In this document: in pieces, positions 49,040 to 61,630 of the stretch
Position numbering within the stretch: the stretch's first letter is position 1
Layout: each line of letters starts with the position of its first letter
DNA from: Gnetum montanum
Lineage: Eukaryota > Streptophyta > Gnetopsida > Gnetales > Gnetaceae
NCBI GenBank assembly: GCA_015680685.1
Contig: MNCI01007652.1
Location: 417,793-481,792 of the forward strand
DNA length: 64,000 bases
Direction of reading: 5' to 3'
Translations under genes and position numbers: made by a program
The notes under the pieces: model-generated
What the model was told of the DNA's origin: nothing
Databases searched by the model: none
Seen by the model: only the letters and a program-made list of their open reading frames with translations

Positions 49040-49584
49040 CCTATTAGTATGAAACTGGTAGAATAATTTTGGAATTTAGGACCTCCTAAATTTGATGGCA
49101 TCAAGGATCCTACTATAGCTATAAAGTGGTTGGAGAAGTTGCAAAAGGCTTTTGATTTGATGATATACTCATCAATTTAGTAGACTCAATTGACAATATA
49201 TCATTTGGTTAGCATTGCTCAATATTACGATAACTAAGGAATAGAACAAGGGATGGACTGGCTAAGATATGACATGGAATGACTTTTTGATATCTTTCAA
49301 AGCTTATTATGTGTCTATCCAATATTCCCAGGCCAAGGAGAAGGAGCTCTATCATTTGTATTAAGGTAGTTGGTCTATGGTAGAGTATGATTCTCATTTC
49401 TATAAGCTTAGAAGCTATGTATACTAGATGCATATAGATGTTCACACATGAGAAAAAAATTGTTATAGGTTTTAGACCCTTTCTAAAGAACCATATACTA
49501 CCTCTTAGATTGACATCATATGATGAGGCTAGAGAAATTACTATGAATTTAGAGAAAATCTAGTAAGAGTATGTAGCTCATCAT
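49040..49584 (+). pseudogene. gag: Chromovirus gag fragment
   Basis: After an untranslated stretch the plus strand gives FWNLGPPKFDGIKDPTIAI, KWLEKLQKAFDLM, then after a frame change WNDFLISFKAYYVSIQYSQA, KEKELYHLY and MVEYDSHFYKLRSYV. This follows the chromovirus gag pattern (PPxFxGxxDPxxAxxWL ... W..F...F...Y ... V.EY...F..L). It is interrupted by B2 after AGCTCATCAT. Confidence 0.8.
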
Positions 49585-51080
49585 TGAAACACCACCAAAA
49601 ATTCATGTGGCAAGTTGTAACCTTGATTTTATAGCCTTGAGAGAAGTTCTTATTGTGAATGTAAGATTTGTAGTCCATGAGCTACAATATTTCATACTTT
49701 AGCTTTTTGGGATTGAAAAATGCCTTAAAAGTTATTATTATCTCACTTCCCAAGTAGAAAAAGGTATCTCATGTCTATGTTCGGGCTTGGGAAGGCTAAA
49801 AATGCTTTTGGAATGGCCAAAATTAGCATTTTCATGGGTTTTTATAGGGTTATATACTCAACTACACTAAAACCATCTACCCCACCTAGCGTGGATGGAA
49901 TAGATGAGATTTTTCATTTCCAACCCAGTGTTCACCACCAAAACTTAGCATAGATGCAACATTGGAATTGTTGGGATTTTCCATTTTGGAATTGGTAGCA
50001 TATTTCAATTTTCCAATAGTGGCCAACATAGTCACCCCAAGTCTTTAGCAATTGCAACATGGCCAACGTAGACCATATTTTTCAGTAGTTTCTAGCAGGT
50101 TCTAGCAATTTCCAGTGTAGATCACATTTTCCATGTATTTCCACATTTCCCATATTTTCCAATATTTCCCAACAACTTCAACATAGTCTACCAAGGCCAA
50201 CATAGTTCAGATGATGTCAGCATAGTCACAAAAGTATGTTTACTATTTATAGTAAATGGCTGGTTTTTGGTGACTATGGTGTATTCCAAACTTTCTATAA
50301 ATGGTAACAACACTAAGAGTTGTAACATGAAAATTGACATCAATTTGTTAGCAATCATGATAGTGATGTGCAAGCCCTAAAAAATAGAAATTCCATACTT
50401 ATAAAATCCAAATGTAAACAACTTATTCTAGTTCCTAACTTTAAACATTTTTCATAGCCTAAAAAGAATCTTGCAACCAAGAGCCCTTGCAACCTTGCAA
50501 CCCCTTTGGTAGTAGAAACTGGTAGCTATGCAAGGCACAATGATTCCCACATAATACCATTTCACTAAAGGTGGAACACAAACTCATAAACAAGAATTGT
50601 TGATCCTAGTGGAAACCAGTGCAAAGTTACTAAAAAATGAAGTTGGAAAGCATCCATATCATGGAGTCCTAAGTGCATACCATAGGCTCTAGCGGACTTC
50701 AAGCTTCTTCAGGTGACTTCTTGTGCACATAGTACAAAATTTGTACTTTTTGAATGTGAAACTTTATTTCCATTTTTAATAAATTCATAGTTCATTATTG
50801 TGTAGGTTTGATTTCATGTTTTCATTTTGTCTCATTTTCCATTTTGGGTTTGCAATTCCATTTTTCACTTACATTCTTTTTGTTTACATTTTCATTTTCA
50901 TTTTAATTTATGTTTATTTGGGTTTCTTTACACTTTTGTAAGTTCTTGGGTGATTAGCTAGACTGTCTAGGGCACCTTGGATCTTATTTTTGGAGGCCTT
51001 TGAGATCCGAGGCTAAAACTATTTTGGCACCTGGGATATTCTAGTTTCCGTTCTAGCAACTAAATTTTCCAGGTCCAACA
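49585..51080 (+). repeat. 5' LTR of B2
   Basis: 1496 bp from TGAAACACCACC to CCAGGTCCAACA. The end is fixed by the primer site that follows. It aligns over its length with the B1 and B3 LTRs. Confidence 0.87.
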
Positions 51081-51776
51081 ATTTTTTTGGCACTAGAAGG
51101 AGGACCTCTATCCAAATTCCTTGCCATAAATCCCTTTCTCATGCACCAAGTCTATTGCACATCCAAATCCAAGGCTTTCCAACATATTCCATTAAAACAT
51201 ATTCTGTTGTTGTCCAAACCCTTTCCTTAACTTAGCATACTTGTAGTAATCAGGTTGGATGTTTTTGCTATATTTTCACAATAGTTGTTGGATTCCTAGA
51301 AACTAGCCAGTCCAAATCTAAAACATATTTCATTCCAAAAAAATTTTCCACCTTGGAAGACATATTCTATTATGAAAGACATTTCCTATTACGGAAACCA
51401 TTTGCCATTCCATTGGAAAAATATTCCATTTCAGAAACATATTCCATTTCATAACCTAGTTTCCATCTAGAAAGCCCTATTTTGTTTTGAAATCCATTTT
51501 CCATTTCAAAATCATTTTTCCATCTGAAAATCCATTTTCCATTGGGAAAATCCAATTCCATTGGTTGAAAAACATCTTCTTTCCATTTTTACCACTTAGC
51601 ATAGTTGGTTGGTAACTACCCTACCTCTTGCACAGTACATGACTGTCTATTGCATAGTATTTCATAGTAGTAGTTTCTCACTACCTTTTCATTTTTGGTT
51701 AACTATGTTAGTGGATTATCCCAATTATTCTATTTTTACTAAAAATAGTAAAAATTTCTCAAACTACATTTTTAGT
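51081..51776 (+). other. 5' leader of B2
   Basis: Contains a run of related short words around GGAAAATCCATTTTCCATT / CATTTCAGAAACATATTCC (51340-51580), a local simple repeat. No ORF shared with B1 or B3. Confidence 0.6.
51087..51105 (+). promoter_or_regulatory. Primer-binding site of B2
   Basis: TGGCACTAGAAGGAGGACC six bases after the LTR end, preceded by ATTTTTT. Similar TGGCGCTAGAAGGAGG sites are used by plant Ty3/gypsy elements; I do not name the tRNA. Confidence 0.75.
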
Positions 51777-54700
51777 ATGCCGTTTAGGTAGCAAACTGTG
51801 TTGCTCTTTAGCTTCATCTTGATTGTTGCTAGCCAATAGGCTATGAGGGTCTATGACCCCAAAGACCCCACTATAGCAGAAAGTAGGAAATTATTATGGC
51901 TTAGGGGGCAAAGTCTTGATTTCTTGGTCATAAAGTAAGACCACTCTAACTTCATTTGTCCTAAGATTTAGCCTGGCATGCTAATTCCAAGGATGGTAGC
52001 AAAGGCCAAAAGGGAGTATGAACTCATACACTGGGGATGGGAAGGAGTACATTCCTTCCTCATTTGACTAAATACCCCTTACAGAAACCTACACTCACAT
52101 TATATCTCAACTAATTGAGGTAGATGAAAAGGACAAAAATGCTAGCTTAGATGAGCAATAAGAGGAAGAGGATGAGTTTGGGGCTTCATTTGAACCTGAG
52201 AACATCCTAGGTGAAATTTTCCAACAACAACTCTTAAAGCCATGTTGCCCACCTCCAATCCCCCTCACCTCTTCCATGGGGTATGCCTCTGAACCTTCAT
52301 CTTCCCCTTATCCTACCATGTTTGGATCCATGTCCACCATCATAGTGGAAAAACACAATTAGTACCATAGCCCATAACCTTCTCCTTCTCCATGTCGTTC
52401 ACTACCCAACCTTGGTTTGTGTGACCATCATCAATAGTTGTCACAATCACTAATCCTTTACCTACCTAGATGGGGCCCATTATGGGACCCTAAGTAACCC
52501 AAGGGTTACATATGTCTTTTTTTCTTATTTGTGCCCCAAATACTGGCATAAGAATATTTCTCTTTGATTGGTCCACTAACCACCATGATGACATAACCTC
52601 TTCCCTCAGTGCTACAACTGATAGTAAGGCCATAGGCCTCCCAAAAAATGTTGTAGCATTTTGTGTAGATCCTAGAATTGATAGGGGCATCTCAAGGCCT
52701 AGATCAAGCCTTTCAAATGATCCAAGACCTTACAGAAGAGTTGAAGAGGCTTAAGGCCTCTACATCTTAGACCATGAAGATTATGAACTATTATCAGTCC
52801 TATGGTCCCACCTCTAACTCTCTCTCTAGTGTTCCCATTTCATAGTTTACAAAGTACAATAGTGTAGGTGACCCCAACTCTCACCTCATAACATTTTTCT
52901 CTGGGTGCTTATTATTACAAGCTTAGTCACACACATTAACTAGGATCTTCTTGTGTCCCTTATGGGAAAGGCCCTTGACTAGTGTCATGCCTTGTCAAGA
53001 GGATCCATATCCTCTTTGGAGGACTTAATTTCATAATTCATTAATTGCTTCTTAAATCCTAACACCATCCTTGATCAGCTAATGAAGGTCAAGCAAGGCC
53101 CCCTCAAACCAATGTAGAAGTTCATCCAATGATGGAATGATATGCTTAATGACTAAAAATCACCTTTTGGCTATGTTCAAAGGGAAGGTTAACAATTTTA
53201 ACAAGTTGAAACTATAGTATCTCCATACATAGTCATTAATCTAGGCCTTATCTCAAACTAAGAACATATAGGATGTGGTAGAGGCTAGCCACGACCCTGC
53301 CTATGTGGCTTATAAAAACTAACTCATACGAAAGGATAAGGAGAGGGATAGATAGAACAATGTAGTAGTGGAAACTATAGCTAAAGAAACTAAGATGATC
53401 AATTAGGGGCTAAGAACCATTCAATCTAAGGCCCTTGCTAACAACCATAACAACCAGCCCTCAACATCTAATTCCACTACATCAATTGCTTCTAGATCCA
53501 ACTTTGAGTGGAAAGACCAAATGAAATACACTAGGATACCTCTAAAATGATCTAAATTGTTAGAAAACTATTGAAGAGTGAAAGAATCCTATACAAGAAA
53601 ATGATCAAAAATGCCTATAAGAGGCATGAGAGGCTATGTGAAATAGCCAATAATCTCACTCAAGTAACCAAGGATGATCCTAAGGTACCTAGGTATTTTA
53701 AGCGCAACTACTTTTGCCACTATCATCAATTGCTAGGTCATGACACTAAATTCTACCTTGCATTAAAGGATGACCTACAAAAGATGATACATAGGGATGA
53801 GTTGGTTCTTAACATTTCTAACCTTTTCCAACCTCAAAATCAATTGATGCATGTGTAGAAGTACTCATTGAATGCTAATAATATCCCATACACCATAGCG
53901 ACATTCAATGTTAACAATGATCCAAGGCCTTTGAGGGAACCATTCATGATTTGGATACCTCCTTGCAACGAAAGGGGTCCATTAGCTTTTTCTAGCTCAA
54001 GGCCTTCCTTTGTTGTAAGGGTGCCATCACCAATCCTCCAAATGAGTCTTTTGTCATTAACGTCCTTCCTCCTTCTGCTACAACTCAATCCATCCATGTA
54101 GTCAAACAGTGACCTCCCATGGTAGCTAATGCAACAACCCCTTCTTTATAGTCAAACATAGACAATAAGAATTCTTCAACTAAGTAGTGGAAGAATCCTA
54201 CAAAAAAGGCTAAGAACCAGAATGATAAGCATAACAAGGATTGGAAAGAAGTGGGCCCACTAAAGCCCACTCCCATATCATTTTTTCTCGTGACCTCTAC
54301 AACCTAGGCTGCTTCAACCAATACATCACAGGAGGAACCTATGCCTCAAGAGAAAGGAAAATTGGAGAAGCCACAACAATAGCCAAGGCATGAAGTGCAC
54401 ATTTTGAGATGCATGGAAGAAGTTAAGCACAACTGGGGCAACAAGCCCTTGGCCAATAACAAAAACATTTGAAGTGTGATAGAATAGGTCAAGTAGTCTC
54501 TGAAATAGAAGAACACGACCTTGAGCTTCTATGACCTAGTCATTACTTGTACTACACATTGTGAAGCACTAGTCAACATGGTGATCTCCATCCCCATTAG
54601 TGAGGATATACACACTAATGAAGAATCCATTCATGTAGTAATGACATCTTCTGCACCTAGGGAAGTGAGATCAACATCACTAGTGTTTTTTGGTAGGGAA

Positions 54701-55374
54701 ATCAAGACAAATCCCCAAAATGGAAAAGTAACTTAGGAACCCCTATTCATAATCATACATATAGGAAAATATAAAGTTCATAGGATGCATGTTTATGATG
54801 GGCTAGCAATGAATGTTATATGTTATACCATCGTTTAGCGTTTGGGCCTGATGAAGGAAATGTAACACATGACAACTTCAAGCCTTAAATCCTTCAATGG
54901 ATCATGGGTTGTTGTCAAAGGTTCCATATGTTTAGATTTTGTGGTAGGGGGGTAATTCTCCACAATAGTAAACTTCTTGGTGATAGAGGAAACACTAGGA
55001 TTCAATCTTATCTTGGGAAGGCCTTGGCTAGCTTAATTATGAGCTCTGTCTTCTTCTATCCACAAAAAGATTCAACTACCTTATGAGGGAGGCAAAATAA
55101 TCATTCATGACAATAGTGTGGTCCCCTTAGAGGTTAATAAAATCAATGTAGAATAGGGGTCTAATGTGGAGTTTCAAGAAAAAACTCTTGCCATTGGCCA
55201 TAGAATCGAAGAGATTGTGGTAGCAAAAGAAGCCAAGATAAACAACGATGAACCCATTGGTATACCATGGGGTGTTCCCTTTTAACATCATTAGTGAAGG
55301 GGATGGGGAATATAAGCTTGTGCAAAATAGATTGTACACATTTCCATCTCAAAGATTAGAAAACATTTTCCCAA
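51777..55374 (+). pseudogene. gag-pro: gag-protease polyprotein of B2, broken
   Basis: Start ATG at 51777 as in B1 and B3; early motif VYDPKDPTIAESRKLLW. The gag core is at about 52850-53330 and the zinc-knuckle variant at 53709-53755 (FCHYHQLLGHDTKFY, with the last C changed to Y). Protease is at about 54740-55030; the site reads VYDGLAMNV where VDTGSSANI is usual, so the catalytic D-T-G is not intact. It ends LGFNLILGRPWLA. The tail (55030-55374) runs through PIGIPWGVPF to RKHFPK and then GTAATA. Length 3.6 kb, as in B1. Many in-frame stops. Confidence 0.8.
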
Positions 55375-56240
55375 GTAATACATGCCCATAGTCCTCTTAC
55401 CCCATGGACCTATGACCATGTAAGCATATGTACTTATAGCCTTTTAGCTTAGTTTACATTTTACCTTTGCTTTATGTTAAAGCTAGATTGGCATTTAGAT
55501 TAGAGTTCATTTTGGTTTTGCATGTTTACTTTTGAAGCCTTTATTTTTTATTTATTTTAAACAAAAATATTATAAAAATTTTAAAGCTTGGAAAATCCAT
55601 AAAAATTTTTATGTCTTCCTTTATCACATGGCCCACCATGACCTTAAATTGGCAACAACATCATAGCCTAAAGCTTACTCTCATTTGCCATTCACTTTTG
55701 AAGCCTTTAAACATAAAAATCATAAATATTTTAAAACCAAAAATTCTATAAAAATCATAAAACATGAAATAGACCAAAATTCCTCTTTTCCTATTGGGGC
55801 TTGCCATGGCCTAAAACTAGCAACAACATACAGCTTGCCATGGCATTAAACTGGCAAAGATCACATGGTCCGCCATTACCTTAAATTGGCAAACATTGTC
55901 TTATCTTATTTTTTTTAGCCTACAATCTTCTAACCTAGCCATTTCAATATTATAGCCAAGATAGAAAACATAGCCTTGAACAACATTTATAACATAAAAC
56001 CATAAAAATTGTAACATAAATAAAACTATAATGCTAGAACAATATGACCAAAAATTTAAAATTAAACTTCAAATTAAAATGTTTACAAAATAATAACCAT
56101 GGTCACATGGTGTGGAAAAATTTTTAAATAATACACCATAAATAAGGGAGCCATCTACAAATGAATAATTGACTAACATCAGCCATAACATTAATCAACA
56201 TCAATTAATAACAAAAATTGAAAATAGATAATTGTGGGTA
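55375..56240 (+). other. Start of the protease/RT spacer in B2
   Basis: It begins at the donor-like AA|GTAATA aligned with B1 10617. It holds several copies of the GGCCYRCCATGGCCTTAAA-type motif (55620-55890). No open frame is shared with B1; this is the downstream flank of the antisense gene. Confidence 0.6.
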
Positions 56241-58798
56241 CTAGGGGGCAACTAGAGGAGAAGGTGGAGGGTGATTTCCACCTTCATTGCTAGGGCCACT
56301 AGTATCATCAAATGCCTATAACATAATAACATAAAGCTAATTAGTAATCAGCACATGATAAAACAAAGTTAATAACTTAAGCAAAACTAGAAAAAACCAT
56401 AACAAAACTAAAATAAACAAACCAACAAACTCTATGAAGAAAGTCTAAAGACTAGCCTCTAGATGGCGAAGGAGCTGGTCTTTAGTCATGTTGACCTAGT
56501 CTATGTCTCCAAGGTTAACACCCATGAGGATGTTGTTCTTGTTGATGTCACTCCATGTGGGGGCCTCATGCAAGAAAGTGGCAATGGCTACCTCCCCTAA
56601 TGTAGTAGTCATTTGGCAAACAAGGGAGTTAGCGACCACTACACTATTTGCAAATAACTTGTAGACCTCCTTTACATGGATCCCCTTTATAAATACCTCT
56701 AATCAACATCTTTTCACAGATTCATCTTGAAGCCACTTGAGGTAGGCATACCACTCGACCTTGTATTGCTTCCTATGATCCTTTTGTGCTTGACCCCACT
56801 GAAGAACCCAAGCACTATAGTCCTTTCATTCGCCAATCTTGTAGTTTATTAGATCAATTTGCAGCTTTTTTTTTGCTACCTCTCTATCAAGAAAAACCTT
56901 GCCATGAATAGCATTCTAGTGGTAGGCCTAAATGATCTCCTTGGTATGCAAGAAGTCCTTGTTGTTTACTTGGGCATCCATGAACTTCTTATGATCCTTA
57001 AGATCCTTTACCTCCTCTGTTAGCTACTTTTTCTCCCTCCTTAGTTCTACAACTTGTTCCCACAGGAACTCATTGATGCATCTACATTCCCAGAAATATT
57101 TTGCACATGAGATTACACATGAAGTGACACCCTCATACAACTTATGTGGGACATTTTCCACATCAAGAGATAGAGTAGGCAATGCATTAATTTCTATGGG
57201 ATGGTTTTGATCCCATCTCAACTTAGACACTATAAACAATAATAAACAAACAACAAAATTAGACACAAAACTATAAATAACTAAAAAATTGAAAATATCA
57301 AAAATTATATAACCATGAAAAACCAAATAAAAAGACAAAATATATAAACAACAAAGGAAAAAGGGATTATAACTCTCACCAACTTCTACAGCTATCTAGT
57401 GCAACTAATTAATCATATATTTAGTTACACCCTGCATGAAAACCCTGCATGAACTCAATCTTGTTAGGGTTATCCACCCATGGTTGCATACAGAAGGTTG
57501 AGGTGGAAGCTTTAGCTTGAGTCTTTGAAGCTATAATATGAAAAATAGGCAACTAAAAATTGATGACCATGGCCAAAAATAATAAAAACATGTAAAACTA
57601 AAAATAATAAATACCTAAAAGACCTTTGGAAGTGATGGAAAGAGGTTCACCTAAGTGTGAATCCTCACACAAGCCATCAAAATTATCCATGGGACGATGA
57701 GCTAGGCCTTCATCCTCATGATGTTACATTGGTTTCTCCTCTTAGTGCCTTCATTTTGCATCAATTGCTATTGCTACCTCCTCTTGATGCCTTTGTTCTA
57801 CCTTAGTTGTTGCTATTGTTGCAGCAGCCTCTTGCTCCTGTTGCTTGCTTGCAATAATAACAACCGTAAAATGCAGAATAAGTTAGCACATTTTACCAAA
57901 ATAATAACTTAAAATATAACTTCAAAACAAAAATAATAGAATAAATAAAATGTACCTCTAACCCCATCTTTCACTTGGTTAAGCTTAATGATCAATCTCC
58001 TCTTTAAGGGCTCCTTTACAACCTGTGCTACTTCATCAACCAAAGGCCTTTTAAGTTTGGCTCTAGTTGAATCATCAGCTTCAACAAGAAACTTTTTGAC
58101 CTTTTCCATGTTTCCTTATTCAACATGGGGCTCCCTCCCCATGCTATCAAGGGATGCACAATGTTTCCTATCAAAGTATTTGGTGATGATGGACAACATT
58201 TTACCCACACTTGGTGGATCTTGGGCATGTGTGGTCTAAAAATGGCCCCTTATCCAAGGCTTATTGAGTTGGGATGGGTCTTGTGTCACCCATCATCCAT
58301 CCTTCTTCACCACAAGTAACTCCACAAATCTTTGTAGGTAAGCTATGGAGAACACAAAGTGCACATGACATTTTATTGTGAGACTTTCTTGGAGCTTTAG
58401 GATTTTGGTTTGCAACCCAGAAACCAAATGAGTAGTTTAGTTGAACTAGAAGCCCTTAGTTAGAACCTTCTCCATGGTCCAAGCCGACTCAATGCCCATT
58501 ATCTTCCCCTAAAAAACTTTGAAAATGTATAGGATCAAAATAGGGGATACATCTCTTTAGCCTTTGGAACTTGGAATTGGCTTATAGATAATTCCTTGTG
58601 GCCATGACAAGTGTTTAACCACTTCTCAACTTCCCCTTGGTGATCCACCTCCTTTCCTACTTTGGTGGTAATCATCCTACCCTCATTGGAAACACCAAAG
58701 AGGTTAGAGAAGGTGGATTCATTAACATCCAAGGATATAGTCACAACATGAACATGGGTGATGAACCTCTTGACTCCTTTGCTAAAGGAGTTAATGAT
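56241..58798 (-). pseudogene. Antisense multi-exon gene of B2, 3' part
   Basis: Exons corresponding to B1 exons 4-8: 58798-57956 (cut by A3), 57847-57615, 57530-57380, 57229-56457, 56315-56241. All introns have AG acceptors. Donors are GT except the last, AGAG|GCTAG, a GC where B1 has GT. The phase of exon 7 (773 nt) is exact. The final exon is AFDDTSGPSNEGGNHPPPSP plus four residues and stop, 25 codons, the same length as in B1. Exon 4 includes NESTFSNLFGVSNEG and VDHQGEVEKWLNTC; exon 7 starts VSKLRWDQNHPIEINALPTL and has a charged coiled-coil-like stretch ELRREKK. A few in-frame stops. Exon 5 is 56 bp longer than in B1. Function unknown. Confidence 0.75.
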
Positions 58799-59775
58799 TG
58801 ATGAGTGGTAAGATACCCCTACACTCAACCATATGAAATGAGCGTAGCACATGCAATCCAGTCGAACTCCATAGACTAAATGCCTAAACGCCCCATGGAA
58901 CACTTGGGGTTAATCATTCGTTGTCTTCCCAGACTTACTTCTATGTGTCATGGTGTATGGTTAAGCAAGTCTGAGGTATATGAATTTTTATGGTCTTTTA
59001 TGTTTTTCTCCTATGCTATCAAGGTGAAGGGTTGAGAGAGCTAACTAACTCTAACTAAGGACTAAGTCTAAAACGACTTACCATACACACCCTGAACTAT
59101 TCAACTATGGCTACCAAACGCTAATCGTTACTGGGATCACCACACATAATGCACGTGCTTGAAGTGGTCATACTGAGGCACTTAACTAGCCTAAACGTGA
59201 TGAGCAGCTGATTCCTTGACTAGCTGTACACATATGTAGATGCTCATAATCAAGTCGTACCCATCTCGCATTCTAGGAGTTGAGGGTGAGAGAATCTAAT
59301 CGCGATGAGCAGCTGATTCCTTTATTAGCTGTACACATTCGTCAATGCTCGTAATCAAGTTGTACTCATGCCACGCTAATGTAGGTAATAAATAACAAGT
59401 AGGAAATAACATGTAATAAATCCTATTCCATGCACTGCAAGGTTTATCCACAAAGCTCATCTTTATTTCCATACACAACTTGCGTTCAGGTACAAAGCTC
59501 CTCAAATAAATATTTTTTCACTTGGGGACTCCTACTGTGGGCACATGGAAAATATTCTATCTCTGGAGTGATCAAACTGCCAGAGTTTCCCTACTTCTAG
59601 CCTAGGATGAGAAATGAAGGGAGTGTTGCCTCTTATTTATAGATTTGGTGGTGGACCGCAATATCGCATATGCGATATCACAGGGGAGGACGCGATATCG
59701 TGTATGTGATATCGCATGGGATGGAATATCGAAACAGCTATGATATCATAGTGCATGTGATATCGCGTCTCATCA
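58799..59775 (-). repeat. 3' LTR of A3
   Basis: 977 bp, 150 bp longer than in A2, largely because of an internal tandem duplication (59201-59410). The TATA element is intact at 59629-59641 and the GATATC cluster is at 59650-59770. Confidence 0.9.
59201..59410. repeat. 105-bp tandem duplication in the A3 LTR
   Basis: TGAGCAGCTGATTCCTT...AGCTGTACACAT...GCTC(A/G)TAATCAAG occurs from 59201 and again from 59306. The two units have diverged at several places. Absent from the A1 and A2 LTRs. Confidence 0.8.
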
Positions 59776-61630
59776 TACCCCCATGACTGAATGAAAACTC
59801 TTCCTTGAGTTCCTTACAATAATATTAGGTAGGTATGGAATTATTGAGGGAAATGGAACTAATGGGATGACATGTGAATGGAACATTATTACAAGACTTG
59901 ACAAAACTGGTGTTCATGACAACAAGGATAAACACCTTATTACAATGACATCAAGACTTTTTTGGTAGCTGATAAAGAGAGAGAGAAAGAAGTGTCGCTA
60001 CTGGCAACGCCAAGATTACACCTTCATTATCCATCCGTAAGCACGCCATCAATCTTGCTCCTTACATAGTTGCTTCAACACTGCTCCATTCCAAGTGTTT
60101 GCTCCAGATCCAATCCGTTATTGCATGGTCGCCATCTACACATACAACACAATCTTATATTAGCAAGGGTAATTGAATCATCATGTAATTGATACCTTGC
60201 TTCGGTGTAAACTCATTGGCTAGGTTGTGGTATGGCTGATATGGATCTAGGAATATGTTACTGATGACTACAGAAGGTGTAGGGGTTAGGAAGAAAATCA
60301 AAAAATTTTGGGGCTAGGAGAAAATTGAAAAAATTAGGCCCTGTACCCCCATGACTAATTGTGAACGTCCAGTAGCGTTAGAATGGAAAAAGAGGAGTAA
60401 GAAAGATAGGTAAAAAGGGACAACTATGGCACCGATGAAATGGATGTCAAGATGGAAATGAACAAAATAAAATTAATTACAAAATGTTAAGGAAAATAAT
60501 TTAACTAAGGTCCAAATAGGAATGTCAGTGGGTCCTTCCCAAAGCAGGCTTATGCCAGTAATGCCTTGACAAACCCACATGCAAAGAGTCCGTAGGCTCT
60601 GGGAATGTCATTTGGAACAAGAGTTAAAGTCTTAACCACAAGCGTTTACCAAGAAGAAAACAATGCATCAACCAAAATATATACACTAATGATAACACCG
60701 GAAATGAGGTGAATAATGGAGAGAAGGATGAAGAGAAGAAAATGGAATGGAATCTCAAGAACAAGGTGGTGTACAGCCCCTTGTGTGTTTGATGATTAAT
60801 GTGACTTGGCAAATCTCATTCCAACTCCGGCCTCAAACCAACCACATCTAGTGACATCGCATCAACGAATTCAGTTAAACCATCCACTTGAGCAACAAGA
60901 ATGCACTCTCCAAGAGCCACCACCATTCCGATGAAACAAAGGAGAGAATGGGAAGTGAGAAGGGCCTTAATTAGAGGGAACACATTTTGTTCCATAACTA
61001 GTGCTTGTAGCCGAAGTTTATTTCATCTAAGGCGTGTGCTTTGAATTCTCACTTATTTTTTTTGTGTTTTTATGCGTGAGAACCACACCATGCAAAGAAT
61101 TCTTATTTTTATTATCTTAGCTTCCAATAATTGGGTAACATCGGAATGGTAAGAAAACTCAAGAAGAATCATTCAAGCACCCAAGAGAATGACCAATACA
61201 AAAGCATCAAGTTCCTTTGAAGTCACACCCTTTTCAATCCNNNNNNNNNNNNNNNNNNNNNNNNNNNNNNNNNNNNNNNNNNNNNNNNNNNNNNNNNNNN
61301 NNNNNNNNNNNNNNNNNNNNNNNNNNNNNNNNNNNNNNNNNNNNNNNNNNNNNNNNNNNNNNNNNNNNNNNNNNNNNNNNNNNNNNNNNNNNNNNNNNNN
61401 NNNNNNNNNNNNNNNNNNNNNNNNNNNNNNNNNNNNNNNNNNNNNNNNNNNNNNNNNNNNNNNNNNNNNNNNNNNNNNNNNNNNNNNNNNNNNNNNNNNN
61501 NNNNNNNNNNNNNNNNNNNNNNNNNNNNNNNNNNNNNNNNNNNNNNNNNNNNNNNNNNNNNNNNNNNNNNNNNNNNNNNNNNNNNNNNNNNNNNNNNNNN
61601 NNNNNNNNNNTCTTAGATTAAGGGGTGGAA
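59776..61630 (-). other. 3' untranslated region of A3
   Basis: Collinear with A1 and A2, starting with the polypurine tract (minus strand GTCATGGGGGTA). No gene is supported. Interrupted by the N gap. Confidence 0.7.
61241..61610. other. Assembly gap of 370 N
   Basis: Flanks match A1 at 2205/2819 and A2 at 26702/27298, where 613 and 595 bp lie between. The true missing length is therefore about 600 bp, not 370, and should include the 15-bp minisatellite. Confidence 0.85.

Larger units (their letters stand above)
47899..49584 (+). mobile_element. Chromovirus 5' end (family C, partial)
   Basis: LTR end (to 48719), initiator-Met-tRNA-type primer site (48723-48734) and gag start (about 49040-49584). 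It is cut on the left by B3 and on the right by B2, so it is older than both. Confidence 0.75.
49585..58798 (+). mobile_element. Family B element, copy B2 (5' part)
   Basis: 5' LTR, primer site, leader, gag-protease, donor-like site and the 3' half of the antisense gene, in the same order as B1. It is cut at 58798 by A3; RT, integrase and the 3' LTR would lie beyond the window. The left flank of the LTR is ATCAT. Confidence 0.88.

Noticed and set aside
57718-57912. Leu/Cys-rich plus-strand open frame that looks like a membrane segment
   Set aside because: Reverse reading of Gln/Ala-rich exon 5 of the antisense gene.
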